A stretch of DNA of 64,000 nucleotides from Geminicoccaceae bacterium (lineage in GTDB: Bacteria > Pseudomonadota > Alphaproteobacteria > Geminicoccales > Geminicoccaceae): the NCBI GenBank assembly GCA_020638465.1, contig JACKIM010000001.1, positions 1,393,501 to 1,457,500 of the forward strand. The letters are read 5' to 3'. Of the stretch, positions 35,929 to 44,672 are shown in pieces (the first letter of the stretch is position 1; each line of letters begins with the position of its first letter). The notes under the pieces were generated by a model. That model did not search any database, was not told the DNA's origin, and worked only from the letters and a program-made list of their open reading frames with translations. The position numbers were made by a program, and so were the translations under genes.

Positions 35929-38589
35929 TCAGCCGCGCAGGGCGGCCTGGGCCGCAGCGAGACGGGCAATGGGAACGCGGTAGGGGGAGCAGGAGACGTA
36001 GTCGAGGCCGGCCTCGTGGCAGAACATCACCGAGGCCGGATCGCCACCATGCTCACCGCAGATGCCGAGCTTGAGATCGCCGCGTACCGCGCGTCCGCGC
36101 TCCACGCCGATGAGCACCAGCTCACCGACACCCTCTCGATCGATGGTCTGGAACGGATCGCCCTTGTAGATCTCCGCACGGACATATTGTTCGAGGAACG
36201 AGCCCGCATCGTCCCGGCTGAGGCCCAGCGCCATCTGGGTGAGGTCGTTCGTGCCGAAGCTGAAGAAGTCGGCAGCCTCCGCGATTTCGCCGGCGCGCAG
36301 GGCGGCCCGCGGCAGCTCGATCATCGTACCCGTGAGATATTCAATGGATTGACCGGTTTCCTTGCGGACATCCTCGGCGACTGCATCGATACGGGCCTTG
36401 AGAATCTCGAACTCGCGCTTGGTGGCAATGAGCGGAATCATCACTTCGGGGATGACCGTGTCGCCGCTCTTCTTCTTCACCTCGACAGCGGCCTCGAAGA
36501 TGGCCCTGGCCTGCATCTCGGTGATTTCGGGGTAGAGGATCGCCAGCCGGCAACCGCGCAGGCCCAGCATCGGATTGGTTTCGCGCAGCTCCAGAACCCG
36601 GCGGCGCACGGTCTTGACGTCGACACCCACGGCGGCGGCCACCGCCTCGTCCTCGTCCTCGCCATGCGGCAGGAATTCGTGCAACGGCGGATCGAGCAGG
36701 CGGATGGTGATCGGCTTGCCCTTCATGATCTCGAACAGCTCGACGAAATCGGCGCGTTGCATCGGCAGGATACGGGCCAGCGCCTTCTTGCGGCCTTCGA
36801 CATTCGAGGCAAGGATCATCTCGCGCATGGCAACGATGCGGTCTTCCTGGAAGAACATGTGCTCGGTGCGGCACAGTCCGATACCTTCGGCGCCAAAGCG
36901 CAGGGCGGCACGGGCATCCAGTGGCGTTTCGGCATTGGTGCGGACGCCCAGTCGACGGACTTCGTCGGCCCAGCCCATCAACGTCGCAAAGTCGCCCGAA
37001 AGCTGGGGATCGACCGTGGGAACCTCTCCCAGCATCACCAGACCGGACGAGCCGTCGATGGTGATGCTTTCGCCGTCCTTGACCACCTTGCCGGCCGCCG
37101 TCAGCGTGCGTTCGGCATAGTCGATGAGGATCTCGCCCGCGCCACAGACGCAGGCCTTGCCCATGCCGCGGGCGACCACCGCCGCATGGCTGGTCATGCC
37201 ACCGCGCGAGGTGAGGATTCCCCGGGCGGCATGCATGCCGTGAATATCGTCAGGTGACGTCTCGATACGGACGAGGATGACCTTCTCACCTGCACCGGCC
37301 GAGGCTTCGGCCTCGTCGGCGGTGAATACCACCTTGCCGGAAACGGCTCCGGGCGAAGCCGGCAGTCCGCGGGCGAATATCTGGATTTCGGCCCTGGGGT
37401 CGAGCGTCGGGTGGAGCAGCTGGTCGAGCGAGGCGGGATCGACGCGCCGTATCGCCTCGTCGCGGGTGATGACCTTTTCGGCCGCCATGTCGACGGCGAT
37501 CTTGAGGGCGGCCGCCGCCGTGCGCTTGCCCGTCCGGGTCTGAAGGACATAGAGTGTCCCGCTCTCGATGGTGAACTCGATGTCCTGCATGTCCCGATAG
37601 TGGCTCTCCAGCCGCTCGAACACCGACACCAGCTCGCTGAAGGATCGCGGAAGCAGGGTCTCCATCGAGGTGCCGGGTGACCCGCCCGCGACCGCCATGG
37701 ACTCGCTGAGGGCCTGCGGCGTGCGGATGCCTGCCACGACGTCCTCGCCCTGGGCATTGACCAGGAATTCGCCGTAATAGACCTTTTCGCCTGTCGACGG
37801 GTTGCGGGTGAAGGCGACGCCGGTCGCGCAGTCGTCACCCATGTTGCCGAAGACCATGGCCTGCACGTTGACCGCGGTACCCATCTCCGCACCGATATTG
37901 TGCAGCCGCCGATATGTGATCGCCCGCGGGACCATCCACGAGCCGAAAACGGCACCTATGGCACCCCAGAGCTGCTCGCGCGGATCGGCGGGGAAGGCGG
38001 CGCCGGTATCCTTTTTGACGATATCCTTGTATGTCTTGACGAGTGCCTTGAGCGCATTCGCGTCGAGATCGGTATCGAAGCGACAGTTCCGTTCGCGCTT
38101 GAGGTCCTCAAGTGCCTCCTCGAACATGTAGTGGTCGACGCCCAGGACCACGTCGCCATACATCTGGATGAAGCGGCGGTAGCTGTCGAAGGCGAAACGC
38201 TCGTCGCCGCTCCTCTCGGCCAGACCCTTCACCGTCTCGTCATTGAGCCCCAGATTGAGAACGGTGTCCATCATGCCCGGCATCGACACCGGCGCGCCGG
38301 AGCGCACCGATACCAGCAGTGGATCGGCCGCATCGCCGAACGACTTGCCGGCAATGGCCTCGATGGCAGCCACGGCCTCCTCGACCTCGGACGCGAGGCT
38401 TTCCGGGTAGGACCGCTCATGAGCGTAATAATGGGAACATACATCGGTCGAGATGGTGAAACCCGGCGGTACCGGCAGGCCAAGGCTCGACATCTCGGCG
38501 AGATTGGCACCCTTGCCGCCGAGCAGCGCCTTCATGTCCGAACGCCCTTCGGCCTTGCCGCCCCCGAAGCCGTAAACCCATTTGCTCAT
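35929..38589 (-). CDS. ppdK: Pyruvate, phosphate dikinase
   Basis: An 886-residue PPDK that interconverts pyruvate, ATP and Pi with PEP, AMP and PPi. The N-terminal ATP-grasp half begins KWVYGFGGGKAEG and contains GGKGANLAEM. The phosphohistidine is His468 in GGMTSHAAVVARGMG. The C-terminal PEP/pyruvate barrel carries GLCRTEHMFF, MIELPRAALRAGEIA, FFSFGTNDLTQM and the catalytic Cys in ASVMFCHEAGLDYVSCSPYR (given to its 20-residue limit). Full length and all motifs are intact. No PPDK regulatory kinase is nearby. It follows glyS by 63 bp on the same strand. Confidence 0.97.
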   Translation of the reverse strand: MSKWVYGFGGGKAEGRSDMKALLGGKGANLAEMSSLGLPVPPGFTISTDVCSHYYAHERSYPESLASEVEEAVAAIEAIAGKSFGDAADPLLVSVRSGAPVSMPGMMDTVLNLGLNDETVKGLAERSGDERFAFDSYRRFIQMYGDVVLGVDHYMFEEALEDLKRERNCRFDTDLDANALKALVKTYKDIVKKDTGAAFPADPREQLWGAIGAVFGSWMVPRAITYRRLHNIGAEMGTAVNVQAMVFGNMGDDCATGVAFTRNPSTGEKVYYGEFLVNAQGEDVVAGIRTPQALSESMAVAGGSPGTSMETLLPRSFSELVSVFERLESHYRDMQDIEFTIESGTLYVLQTRTGKRTAAAALKIAVDMAAEKVITRDEAIRRVDPASLDQLLHPTLDPRAEIQIFARGLPASPGAVSGKVVFTADEAEASAGAGEKVILVRIETSPDDIHGMHAARGILTSRGGMTSHAAVVARGMGKACVCGAGEILIDYAERTLTAAGKVVKDGESITIDGSSGLVMLGEVPTVDPQLSGDFATLMGWADEVRRLGVRTNAETPLDARAALRFGAEGIGLCRTEHMFFQEDRIVAMREMILASNVEGRKKALARILPMQRADFVELFEIMKGKPITIRLLDPPLHEFLPHGEDEDEAVAAAVGVDVKTVRRRVLELRETNPMLGLRGCRLAILYPEITEMQARAIFEAAVEVKKKSGDTVIPEVMIPLIATKREFEILKARIDAVAEDVRKETGQSIEYLTGTMIELPRAALRAGEIAEAADFFSFGTNDLTQMALGLSRDDAGSFLEQYVRAEIYKGDPFQTIDREGVGELVLIGVERGRAVRGDLKLGICGEHGGDPASVMFCHEAGLDYVSCSPYRVPIARLAAAQAALRG

Positions 38590-38652
38590 GACCAGGATCC
38601 CGTAATTGCGCCAAGCCCTTCCGGAGCCTAGCCTGTACTGGTTAAGACGCTG

Positions 38653-40731
38653 TTAAGTCTCGATGACTGAAAAATCGGCGATGTCGTCGAACTGGAGGAC
38701 GAAGCCCGCGAGGAGCCGCAACCGGTTGCTTCGCAGCTGCGGGTTCTCTGAATTGACCATGATCTTCTCGAAGAACCGGTCGATCGGGCTGCGCAGTCCG
38801 GCCGCAGTCATCATCGCTGCCGCATATTTCTCGCCGTCGAGAAGGTCTCGCATTTCGGCGCTTGCCGATCGCAAGGCCTCGTACAGCTCGCGCTCCGTTT
38901 CTTCATGCAGTGCATCTTCGTCGATGTCGGCATTGAAATGGTCGACGGTCACACCGTCCTTGCCAGCCTCGATCTGCAGGATGTTGTTGGCCCGGCGATA
39001 GGCGGCGAGCAGGTCGCTGCCGGCTTCGCTGTCGAGCAATTGCTGTACGGCCGAGGCACGGGCCGCGAGATCCACCAGATCCTCGCTGCCCTCGCGTGAC
39101 GAGACGGCGCGGACCACATCGTGACGTGTGCCGCTGCCGCGCTGCTGCACGGCCAGCCGGTCATGGAGGAATTCGATGATCTCCCGACCGAGGGCCTTCC
39201 CGTCGAGGGCGGCAAATCGTTCGCCATAGCCAGCAAGAGCCATCTCGACCACGTCGCGCAGGTCCAGGCGGATGTCCTTTTCCAGGAGCAGGCGGATGAT
39301 CGAGAGGGCAGCGCGGCGCAGCGCGAACGGATCCTTCGAACCCGTGGGGCGAATGCCGGCGGCGAAGAACCCTACAAGGGTGTCGAATTTATCGGCCAGT
39401 GCAACAGCCACGCCCTCGGCACTTTCCGGTAGGCTGTCAGCCGGACCCTGCGGGCGATAATGCTGGGCGATGGCGGTGGCGACGCGCTCGTCGAGACCCT
39501 CGTGCCGGGCGTAATAGCCGCCCATGATGCCCTGCAATTCGGGAAATTCCCCGACCATGCCGGATACGAGATCGGATTTGGCGAGAAGGCCAGCCTGCCG
39601 GGCACAGGTCTCGTCGGCGCCGCAGGCCGCTGCCAGCCATCCGGCCAGCCTTTCCACTCTGTTGACCTTATCGCAAAGGCTGCCGAGTTCGGCATGGAAG
39701 ACCATGGGTACAAGGGCGTCCAGGCGGCTTTCCAGCGAGCTCTTGCGGTCGAGGTCCCAGAAGAACTTCGCATCCCAGAGACGGGCCCTCAGTACCCGCT
39801 CGTTGCCCTCGATGATCGCCTTGCCGCCGTCCGGAGCCTCGATGTTCGCCACTGTAATGAAGAATGGTGCAAGTTTTCCGGCATCGTCTTCCAGGGCCAG
39901 GTAGCGCTGATGCTCACGCATGGAGGTGACGAGAACTTCCTCCGGCAATTCCATGAAACCGTCGTCAATTCGCCCCAGCAGCGGCACCGGCCATTCCACG
40001 ATCCCCTTCAACTCATCGAGCAGGGCCTCATCCTCGCGCAGGCGAAGATTCCTTCCACGGGCGAGATCGGCGGCGAGCCGGGCGATGGTCTCACGCCGCC
40101 GCGCTCCATCGAGGACCACCCGGGCCTGTTCCAGCTTGGCAGCATAGTCGGCAAAACCGCTCACCTCGAAAGGGGTGGGAGCCATGAACCTGTGCCCGCG
40201 AGTCGCCGATCCACTCTGGACACCCGAAAAGGTCATGTCCAGCACGTCGTTACCCACGCGTGCCAGAATGCCGTGCAACGGCCGCACCCAGCGTGCCTCG
40301 TCGTCGCCATGACGCATGGATTTCGGCCAGGGGAATCCGGCAAGAACACCGGGCAGCGCTTCTTCGAGCAGATGTCGGGTCGTGCGGCCCTTTTCAGTGT
40401 AGCGGGCGAGGATGAAGCGCCCTTTCTTGTCCTCGACCTCGCCCAGTACGTAGTCGACGTCACCGAGGCTGCGCAGGAAGCCGTCACGGGCCTTTTCCGG
40501 GGCATCGCTCCGCGGCCCCCGGCGCTCGATCTCACGGTCGGCCTGCTCAATGGCGACATTCTCCATGACGAGACAAAGACGGCGGGGAGTGGCAAAGGTC
40601 GAGACATCGCCATGATCGAGGCCGGCTTCATCGAGCACGGTGCTGACCATCGTCGCAAGATCGGCCCGGGCACGATCCTGCATCCGCGCCGGAATCTCTT
40701 CTGACAGGATTTCCAACAAGAACTCAGCCAT
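38653..40731 (-). CDS. glyS: Glycyl-tRNA synthetase beta subunit
   Basis: A 692-residue beta subunit of the bacterial alpha2beta2 GlyRS, which charges tRNA-Gly with glycine. The N-terminus MAEFLLEILSEEIPARM is diagnostic. The HD-like region and the DALRR-type anticodon-binding C-terminal part (GSKDPFALRRAALSIIRLL) are present. The start at 40731 overlaps the end of glyQ by 8 bp, the usual coupling for equal subunit synthesis. A longer frame to 41091 overlaps glyQ and is not used. Confidence 0.96.
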   Translation of the reverse strand: MAEFLLEILSEEIPARMQDRARADLATMVSTVLDEAGLDHGDVSTFATPRRLCLVMENVAIEQADREIERRGPRSDAPEKARDGFLRSLGDVDYVLGEVEDKKGRFILARYTEKGRTTRHLLEEALPGVLAGFPWPKSMRHGDDEARWVRPLHGILARVGNDVLDMTFSGVQSGSATRGHRFMAPTPFEVSGFADYAAKLEQARVVLDGARRRETIARLAADLARGRNLRLREDEALLDELKGIVEWPVPLLGRIDDGFMELPEEVLVTSMREHQRYLALEDDAGKLAPFFITVANIEAPDGGKAIIEGNERVLRARLWDAKFFWDLDRKSSLESRLDALVPMVFHAELGSLCDKVNRVERLAGWLAAACGADETCARQAGLLAKSDLVSGMVGEFPELQGIMGGYYARHEGLDERVATAIAQHYRPQGPADSLPESAEGVAVALADKFDTLVGFFAAGIRPTGSKDPFALRRAALSIIRLLLEKDIRLDLRDVVEMALAGYGERFAALDGKALGREIIEFLHDRLAVQQRGSGTRHDVVRAVSSREGSEDLVDLAARASAVQQLLDSEAGSDLLAAYRRANNILQIEAGKDGVTVDHFNADIDEDALHEETERELYEALRSASAEMRDLLDGEKYAAAMMTAAGLRSPIDRFFEKIMVNSENPQLRSNRLRLLAGFVLQFDDIADFSVIET

Positions 40732-41617
40732 GGGTCGGCTCCCGGCTGGCCAGCCATGATTGCGCACAGGCCTTGGCCAGCGCGCGCACACGGCCGATAT
40801 AGGCCTGGCGCTCGGCCACGCTGATGACGCCGCGGGCATCCAGCAGGTTGAAGGTGTGGCTTGCCTTGAGGCACTGGTCGTAGGCGGGCAGGGCGAGGCC
40901 GCGTTCGAGAATGCTGGCGCATTCCTTCTCGGCATCGGCGAAGTGGCGAAACAGCATGGCCGTGTCCGCGACCTCGAAATTGTAGGCCGAATATTCGCGC
41001 TCGGCCTGGAGGAAGACATCGCCGTAGCGCACGCCGGCACCGTTGAAGTCGAGGTCGTAGACGTTCTCGACGCCTTGAATATACATGGCAAGCCGTTCGA
41101 GCCCGTAGGTGAGTTCGCCCGAGACCGGCCTGCAATCGAAGCCGCCCACCTGCTGGAAATAGGTGAACTGGCTCACTTCCATGCCGTCGCACCAGACTTC
41201 CCAGCCAAGTCCCCAGGCGCCGAGTGTCGGGCTTTCCCAGTCATCCTCCACAAAACGGAGGTCATGCAGGCGGGGGTCGATACCCAGGGCGTAAAGGCTG
41301 TTCAGGTAGCGTTCCTGGAAGTCCGGCGGCGAGGGCTTCATGATGACCTGATACTGGTAGTAGTGCTGGAGCCGGTTCGGATTCTCGCCATAACGTCCGT
41401 CGGTCGGGCGTCGCGACGGTTGCACGTAGGCCGCGTTCCAGGGCTCGCTACCCAGTGCGCGCAGAGTCGTCGCCGGATGGAACGTCCCCGCTCCGACCTC
41501 CATGTCGTAGGGTTGGAGGATGACGCAACCCTGTTCCGCCCAATAGCGGTGCAAGGTGAGGATGAGATCCTGGAAGCTGGGTGCTGACAAGGCGGAGTTC
41601 CGGCCCGTTGGGTTCAT
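40724..41617 (-). CDS. glyQ: Glycyl-tRNA synthetase alpha subunit
   Basis: A 297-residue alpha subunit of GlyRS holding the class II catalytic core. Landmarks are FQDLILTLHRYWAEQGCVI, PYDMEVGAGTFHPATTLR, AAYVQPSRRPTDGRYGENPNR and QPVGGFDC-like QQVGGFDCRPVSGELTYGLE with LERLAMYIQ. The start at 41617 gives MNPTGRNSALSAPSFQ; an in-frame extension to 41776 lacks homology. It heads glyQ-glyS and is divergent from the ABC permease gene. Confidence 0.96.
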   Translation of the reverse strand: MNPTGRNSALSAPSFQDLILTLHRYWAEQGCVILQPYDMEVGAGTFHPATTLRALGSEPWNAAYVQPSRRPTDGRYGENPNRLQHYYQYQVIMKPSPPDFQERYLNSLYALGIDPRLHDLRFVEDDWESPTLGAWGLGWEVWCDGMEVSQFTYFQQVGGFDCRPVSGELTYGLERLAMYIQGVENVYDLDFNGAGVRYGDVFLQAEREYSAYNFEVADTAMLFRHFADAEKECASILERGLALPAYDQCLKASHTFNLLDARGVISVAERQAYIGRVRALAKACAQSWLASREPTHG

Positions 41618-41744
41618 GTTGCGCTGCGGCAAGCTAGTGAGCGGGATGGTGAGGGTCAAGCGTGCGCGGTGCCGCAAGGCGACCGGTAACGCCATCGTCG
41701 TCTCATGGTCCTTGCATCGGCGGGCAACACTTGTTGAACTGGAG

Positions 41745-41773
41745 AAGGGCACCAAACAAAGAAAGGTGCCTTT
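41745..41773 (+). promoter_or_regulatory. Leader hairpin ahead of the orphan permease
   Basis: A 9-bp stem with one G-U pair (AAGGGCACC/GGTGCCTTT) and an 11-nt A-rich loop ends 3 bp before the GGGGAGG ribosome site of the permease gene. It ends in a short T-run. It could be an attenuator, an RNA-processing site, or the terminator of a lost upstream gene. Confidence 0.4.
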
Positions 41774-41788
41774 CACGGGGAGGATAAC

Positions 41789-42661
41789 ATGCCGTTCATG
41801 GAAGCCCGGCGTCGGCGCCCGGGCGAGACCAGTATCGGTTGGGCACTGTCGTCGCTTGCCGCCGTCATGGTCGCGCTCATTTTTTTCTTTCCCCTTTACT
41901 GGGGATTGTCAACCAGCCTGCGCAATCCGATGGATACCTTCACCACGGCGGGATTGGGTATTCCCTGGTTGAATTTCGAGCCAACGCTCGACAATTGGCG
42001 GGATCAGTTGTCCAATCGGGAAACTCAGGCAGCACTCGTCAATTCCACCTTCATCTCGACTTTCGCCACCTTTCTGGCCTTGTTCATCGGCATACCCGCC
42101 TCTTATGCCCTCGCGCGATTTCACTTCGCCTGGCCGTCCAATCGCGACCTCACCATCTTCTTCTTCATGCAGCGGGTATTGCCGCCGGTCGCCACCGTCA
42201 TTCCATTCTACCTGATGATGCGCTTCGTCGGTCTGCTCGACACCTATTCCGCACTGATCCTGGTCAACACCACGTTCATTCTGCCGTTCGTCATCATCAT
42301 CCTTCGGCAGGCTTTCCTCGACATGCCTCGTGAACTGGAGGAGGCCGCACTGGTGGACGGGGCCGGTTATGTCGGAGCATTCTGGCGTATTGCCCTCCCG
42401 CTGGCGGCACCGGCCGCCGCCGCCGCGGGGCTCATCATCTACGGGCGTGTCTGGAACGAGTTCCTTTTTGCCATCGCCATCGGCTCACGCGATGCGATCA
42501 CCGTCCCGGTCCATCTGGGCGCCTCGAACACCACCCGCGGCGTGCAGTTCTGGTTCATGGCGGTAAGGCAGATGGCGGCCATCGTGCCACCGGTGATCCT
42601 CGCCCTGCTCGCCCAGCGCTATATCGTCCGTGGGCTGACGATGGGGGCAACCAAGGGATGA
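41789..42661 (+). CDS. ABC transporter permease, MalG-type (orphan)
   Basis: A 290-residue carbohydrate-type ABC permease with six hydrophobic helices. The cytoplasmic EAA loop is intact (ELEEAALVDGAGYVGAFWRI with ALPLAAP after it). The N-terminal FFPLYWGLSTSLRNP and FEPTLDNWRDQL are typical of the CUT1 MalG/UgpE branch. Such permeases normally act as a heterodimer with a MalF-type partner plus an ATPase and a binding protein. None of those is in this window. The gene is flanked by divergent glyQ and, 70 bp downstream, the IS200 element. It may be served by partners elsewhere or be a relic of a broken operon. Confidence 0.88.
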   Translation: MPFMEARRRRPGETSIGWALSSLAAVMVALIFFFPLYWGLSTSLRNPMDTFTTAGLGIPWLNFEPTLDNWRDQLSNRETQAALVNSTFISTFATFLALFIGIPASYALARFHFAWPSNRDLTIFFFMQRVLPPVATVIPFYLMMRFVGLLDTYSALILVNTTFILPFVIIILRQAFLDMPRELEEAALVDGAGYVGAFWRIALPLAAPAAAAAGLIIYGRVWNEFLFAIAIGSRDAITVPVHLGASNTTRGVQFWFMAVRQMAAIVPPVILALLAQRYIVRGLTMGATKG

Positions 42662-42736
42662 GCGGCTGTCCGGCATTTTTCTGTTGTTCGAGTATTCTGC
42701 CTGAACGGGAAAGGCCCTAAACTAAAATAGGAGATC

Positions 42737-42753
42737 CCCCGGCTATGCCGGGG
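42737..42753 (+). repeat. Left-end hairpin of the IS200-type element
   Basis: A perfect 7-bp stem, CCCCGGC-TAT-GCCGGGG. It repeats the right-end hairpin almost exactly and is the expected TnpA recognition structure at the left end. Confidence 0.75.
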
Positions 42754-42836
42754 CGGCAGCCCGAGTTTGACGTTTCCGGCAGTCCATCGCCGGGTTTCTT
42801 TCGTTTGCCACCACGCATACGGAAGGAACGTCAGCG

Positions 42837-43268
42837 ATGGACACGTATCAGAGCCTAAGTCACAGCGTTTGGGACTGCAAATATCATGTCGTCTTTATCC
42901 CGAAATGCCGACGCAAGACGCTGTATACAGGCCTGCGCCCACATCTCGGCGCGGTTTTTCGACAGCTAGCCAAACAAAAGGAGAGCAAGGTCATAGAAGG
43001 TCATCTGCTACCGGATCACGTCCACATGATGCTCGCCATTCCCCCCAAATATGCTGTCTCCAATGTCGTCGGCTTCATCAAAGGGAAGAGCGCCATTCAC
43101 TTAGCCCGTGTTTATGGCGAACGCCGACGCAATTTCGTTGGCCAACATTTCTGGGCAAGAGGATATTTTGTCAGCACGGTCGGGCGAGACGAAACGGTCA
43201 TCCGCGACTACATTCGCAATCAGGAGAAGGAAGATCGCCGGCTCGATCAACTCGCGCTGTTACCCTGA
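42837..43268 (+). CDS. tnpA: IS200-type transposase TnpA (Y1 HUH)
   Basis: A 143-residue single-domain HUH transposase. The family start SLSHSVWDCKYHVVFIPK is followed by the HUH pair in GHLLPDHVHMML, where two His flank a hydrophobic residue. The nucleophile is probably the Tyr in IRDYIRNQE near the C-terminus. Length is normal for IS200 and no stop or frameshift is seen, so it may be active. A GGAAGGAACG site precedes the ATG. There is no tnpB accessory gene, so this is IS200-like rather than IS605-like. Base composition is somewhat lower in GC than neighbours. Confidence 0.92.
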   Translation: MDTYQSLSHSVWDCKYHVVFIPKCRRKTLYTGLRPHLGAVFRQLAKQKESKVIEGHLLPDHVHMMLAIPPKYAVSNVVGFIKGKSAIHLARVYGERRRNFVGQHFWARGYFVSTVGRDETVIRDYIRNQEKEDRRLDQLALLP

Positions 43269-43347
43269 ACATGCCGCCTTCAGGCGGCGAACGGATTGCG
43301 GCCGCGCAGCGCCGCAAACCGCCGCTTTGAGCGGCTCTCAACCAAAG

Positions 43348-43366
43348 CCCCCGGCTCTGCCGGGGG
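43348..43366 (+). repeat. Right-end hairpin of the IS200-type element
   Basis: A perfect 8-bp stem, CCCCCGGC-TCT-GCCGGGGG, followed by ATATTTAC. It mirrors the left hairpin and ends 4 bp before the LysE stop codon. Confidence 0.75.
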
Positions 43367-43370
43367 ATAT

Positions 43371-44003
43371 TTACTTCCGGCTGAAGGCGACGTTCAGACC
43401 GAGGGCGACGAGGATGCTCCCGCCAATCCGTCGGGCGACACGGCCGGCTGTCTCCGAGCCGCGCAGCACGGTCGTCACTCTGTCAGCAAGCCATACGCCA
43501 AGGACGTCGGCACTGGAAAACATCACGTTGACAATCGTTCCGAGCACGAACAATTGCAACCAGATCGGAAAACTTGCTGCCGGATCGGTAAATTGCGGCA
43601 AAAATGCGACATAGAAGATCGCTGTCTTGGGGTTGAGTATCTCAACAGTGACGCTTTCCCAGAACGCCCGCCCGGGATTTGTTTCATGAAGGCGAAGATC
43701 AACTTCGCCGGTTGCCTGCCGGGTCCGAAACATGCCGATGCCGAGCCAGACCAGATAGGCGGCTCCACCGAACTTGAATATTGCATAAAGAACCGGAACG
43801 GCCTCGAAGAGCATGGCAAGCCCGAGAACAGCGGCCATGACATGCACATAGCCACCAAGATGCACGCCAAGCACGGCTCGCCAACCCGCGATTCGGCCAC
43901 GCGCCATTGTCTGCGCCGCGACATAAAGAAGTGCCGGCCCCGGCATGTAGGCAAAGATGCCGGTTGCTATCAAAAATGAAAGAAGGATATCGGTTGATGG
44001 CAT
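43371..44003 (-). CDS. LysE/RhtB-family amino acid exporter
   Basis: A 210-residue inner-membrane exporter of the LysE/RhtB family with six predicted helices. The N-terminal GIFAYMPGPALLYVAAQTMARGR carries the conserved PGP, and GAAYLVWLGIGMFR and ILNPKTAIFYVAFLPQF are diagnostic. It probably exports homoserine, threonine or a similar metabolite. The ATG at 44003 suits the family; extension to 44066 adds 21 polar residues. The final codons AGC-CGG-AAG-TAA touch the IS right end, so the natural C-terminus may have been trimmed or left intact by the insertion. Length suggests intact. Confidence 0.9.
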   Translation of the reverse strand: MPSTDILLSFLIATGIFAYMPGPALLYVAAQTMARGRIAGWRAVLGVHLGGYVHVMAAVLGLAMLFEAVPVLYAIFKFGGAAYLVWLGIGMFRTRQATGEVDLRLHETNPGRAFWESVTVEILNPKTAIFYVAFLPQFTDPAASFPIWLQLFVLGTIVNVMFSSADVLGVWLADRVTTVLRGSETAGRVARRIGGSILVALGLNVAFSRK

Positions 44004-44102
44004 CTTTCCCGCCCAGTGTTGATTCTCTTGCCAGTCAGGCTTGCCCGGATTCCCATGACGGTCCACCAGCTGATTGCCGCAGGTGAATGCTCCCAGACTT
44101 GT

Positions 44103-44666
44103 TCAGGCCGAAGCCTGATCATGCTGGTGTCGGGAAATCCTGTAATGTGAGCTTACAAGACCGCTGGGATATTGCCGTGTATCGACATGCGACAAGACAA
44201 TGTCTTCGACCAGCGAACCGAACAACAGTCGTCCGGATCCCAGCAGAACGGGTACGCGCGCGATTGTCATCTCGCTGATCAGGCCGGCACGCAAGAAGGA
44301 CTGCACGAGTCTGGCGCCATCGACCTGGACCCGTTTCCAATCGGTCTCGGCTGCCCTGTCGAGAAGGTCTTCCGGCCGTGCGGCGCTGACCTGTACCCGG
44401 TCAGCGAGATCCGCCGGGAGAGTTGCCGCCTCGATCGAGCGGCTGGCCACGAGGACCGGTTTCTCGTGAGGCCAGGTTTCAAACCGGCGAACCACATCGA
44501 AGGTGCCGCGGCCCATGATCAGCCCGTCGATGCTGTCCATGAAGGCGGCGTAACCATAGTCCTCGTCGGGGCGGTCGAATTCTGTCAACCAGTCGACATT
44601 ACCGTCGGCGCGGGCGACATAGCCGTCAAGACTGGTGGCAATGAAGACGTGGGCTGTCGTGGGCAT
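44103..44666 (-). CDS. Dihydrofolate reductase-family protein (RibD C-terminal-like)
   Basis: A 187-residue single-domain reductase of the DHFR/RibD C-terminal superfamily. The N-terminal FIATSLDGYVARADGNVDWL and SIDGLIMGRGTFDVV bind NADPH, and VDGARLVQSFLRAGLISEMTI and PVLLGSGRLLFG complete the fold. It is neither a full FolA nor RibD. Members of this group often have unknown substrates. It lies 6 bp after the SDR gene and probably shares its transcript. Confidence 0.87.
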   Translation of the reverse strand: MPTTAHVFIATSLDGYVARADGNVDWLTEFDRPDEDYGYAAFMDSIDGLIMGRGTFDVVRRFETWPHEKPVLVASRSIEAATLPADLADRVQVSAARPEDLLDRAAETDWKRVQVDGARLVQSFLRAGLISEMTIARVPVLLGSGRLLFGSLVEDIVLSHVDTRQYPSGLVSSHYRISRHQHDQASA

Positions 44667-44672
44667 GATCGA

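Larger units (their letters stand above)
42731..43370 (+). mobile_element. IS200/IS605-family insertion sequence
   Basis: A compact element holding one TnpA gene (42837-43268) between near-identical subterminal hairpins. The left hairpin is at 42737-42753 and the right at 43348-43366, both CCCCGGC-stem with a three-base TMT-type loop. IS200-type ends are not inverted repeats but hairpins recognised as single strands, which fits. Two further hairpins lie after the gene at 43274-43289 and 43321-43335. No target duplication is expected. The ends are estimated from the hairpins and may be off by 10-20 bp. The right end abuts the LysE stop codon. Confidence 0.8.

Noticed and set aside
35062..37257. 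A 731-codon open frame on the plus strand
   Set aside because: It lies wholly antisense to meaB and ppdK, has no family motifs, and is an artefact of high-GC codon use on the other strand.
41618..41744. Possible T-box upstream of glyQS
   Set aside because: No T-box or specifier-loop sequence is seen, and T-boxes are essentially absent from proteobacteria.
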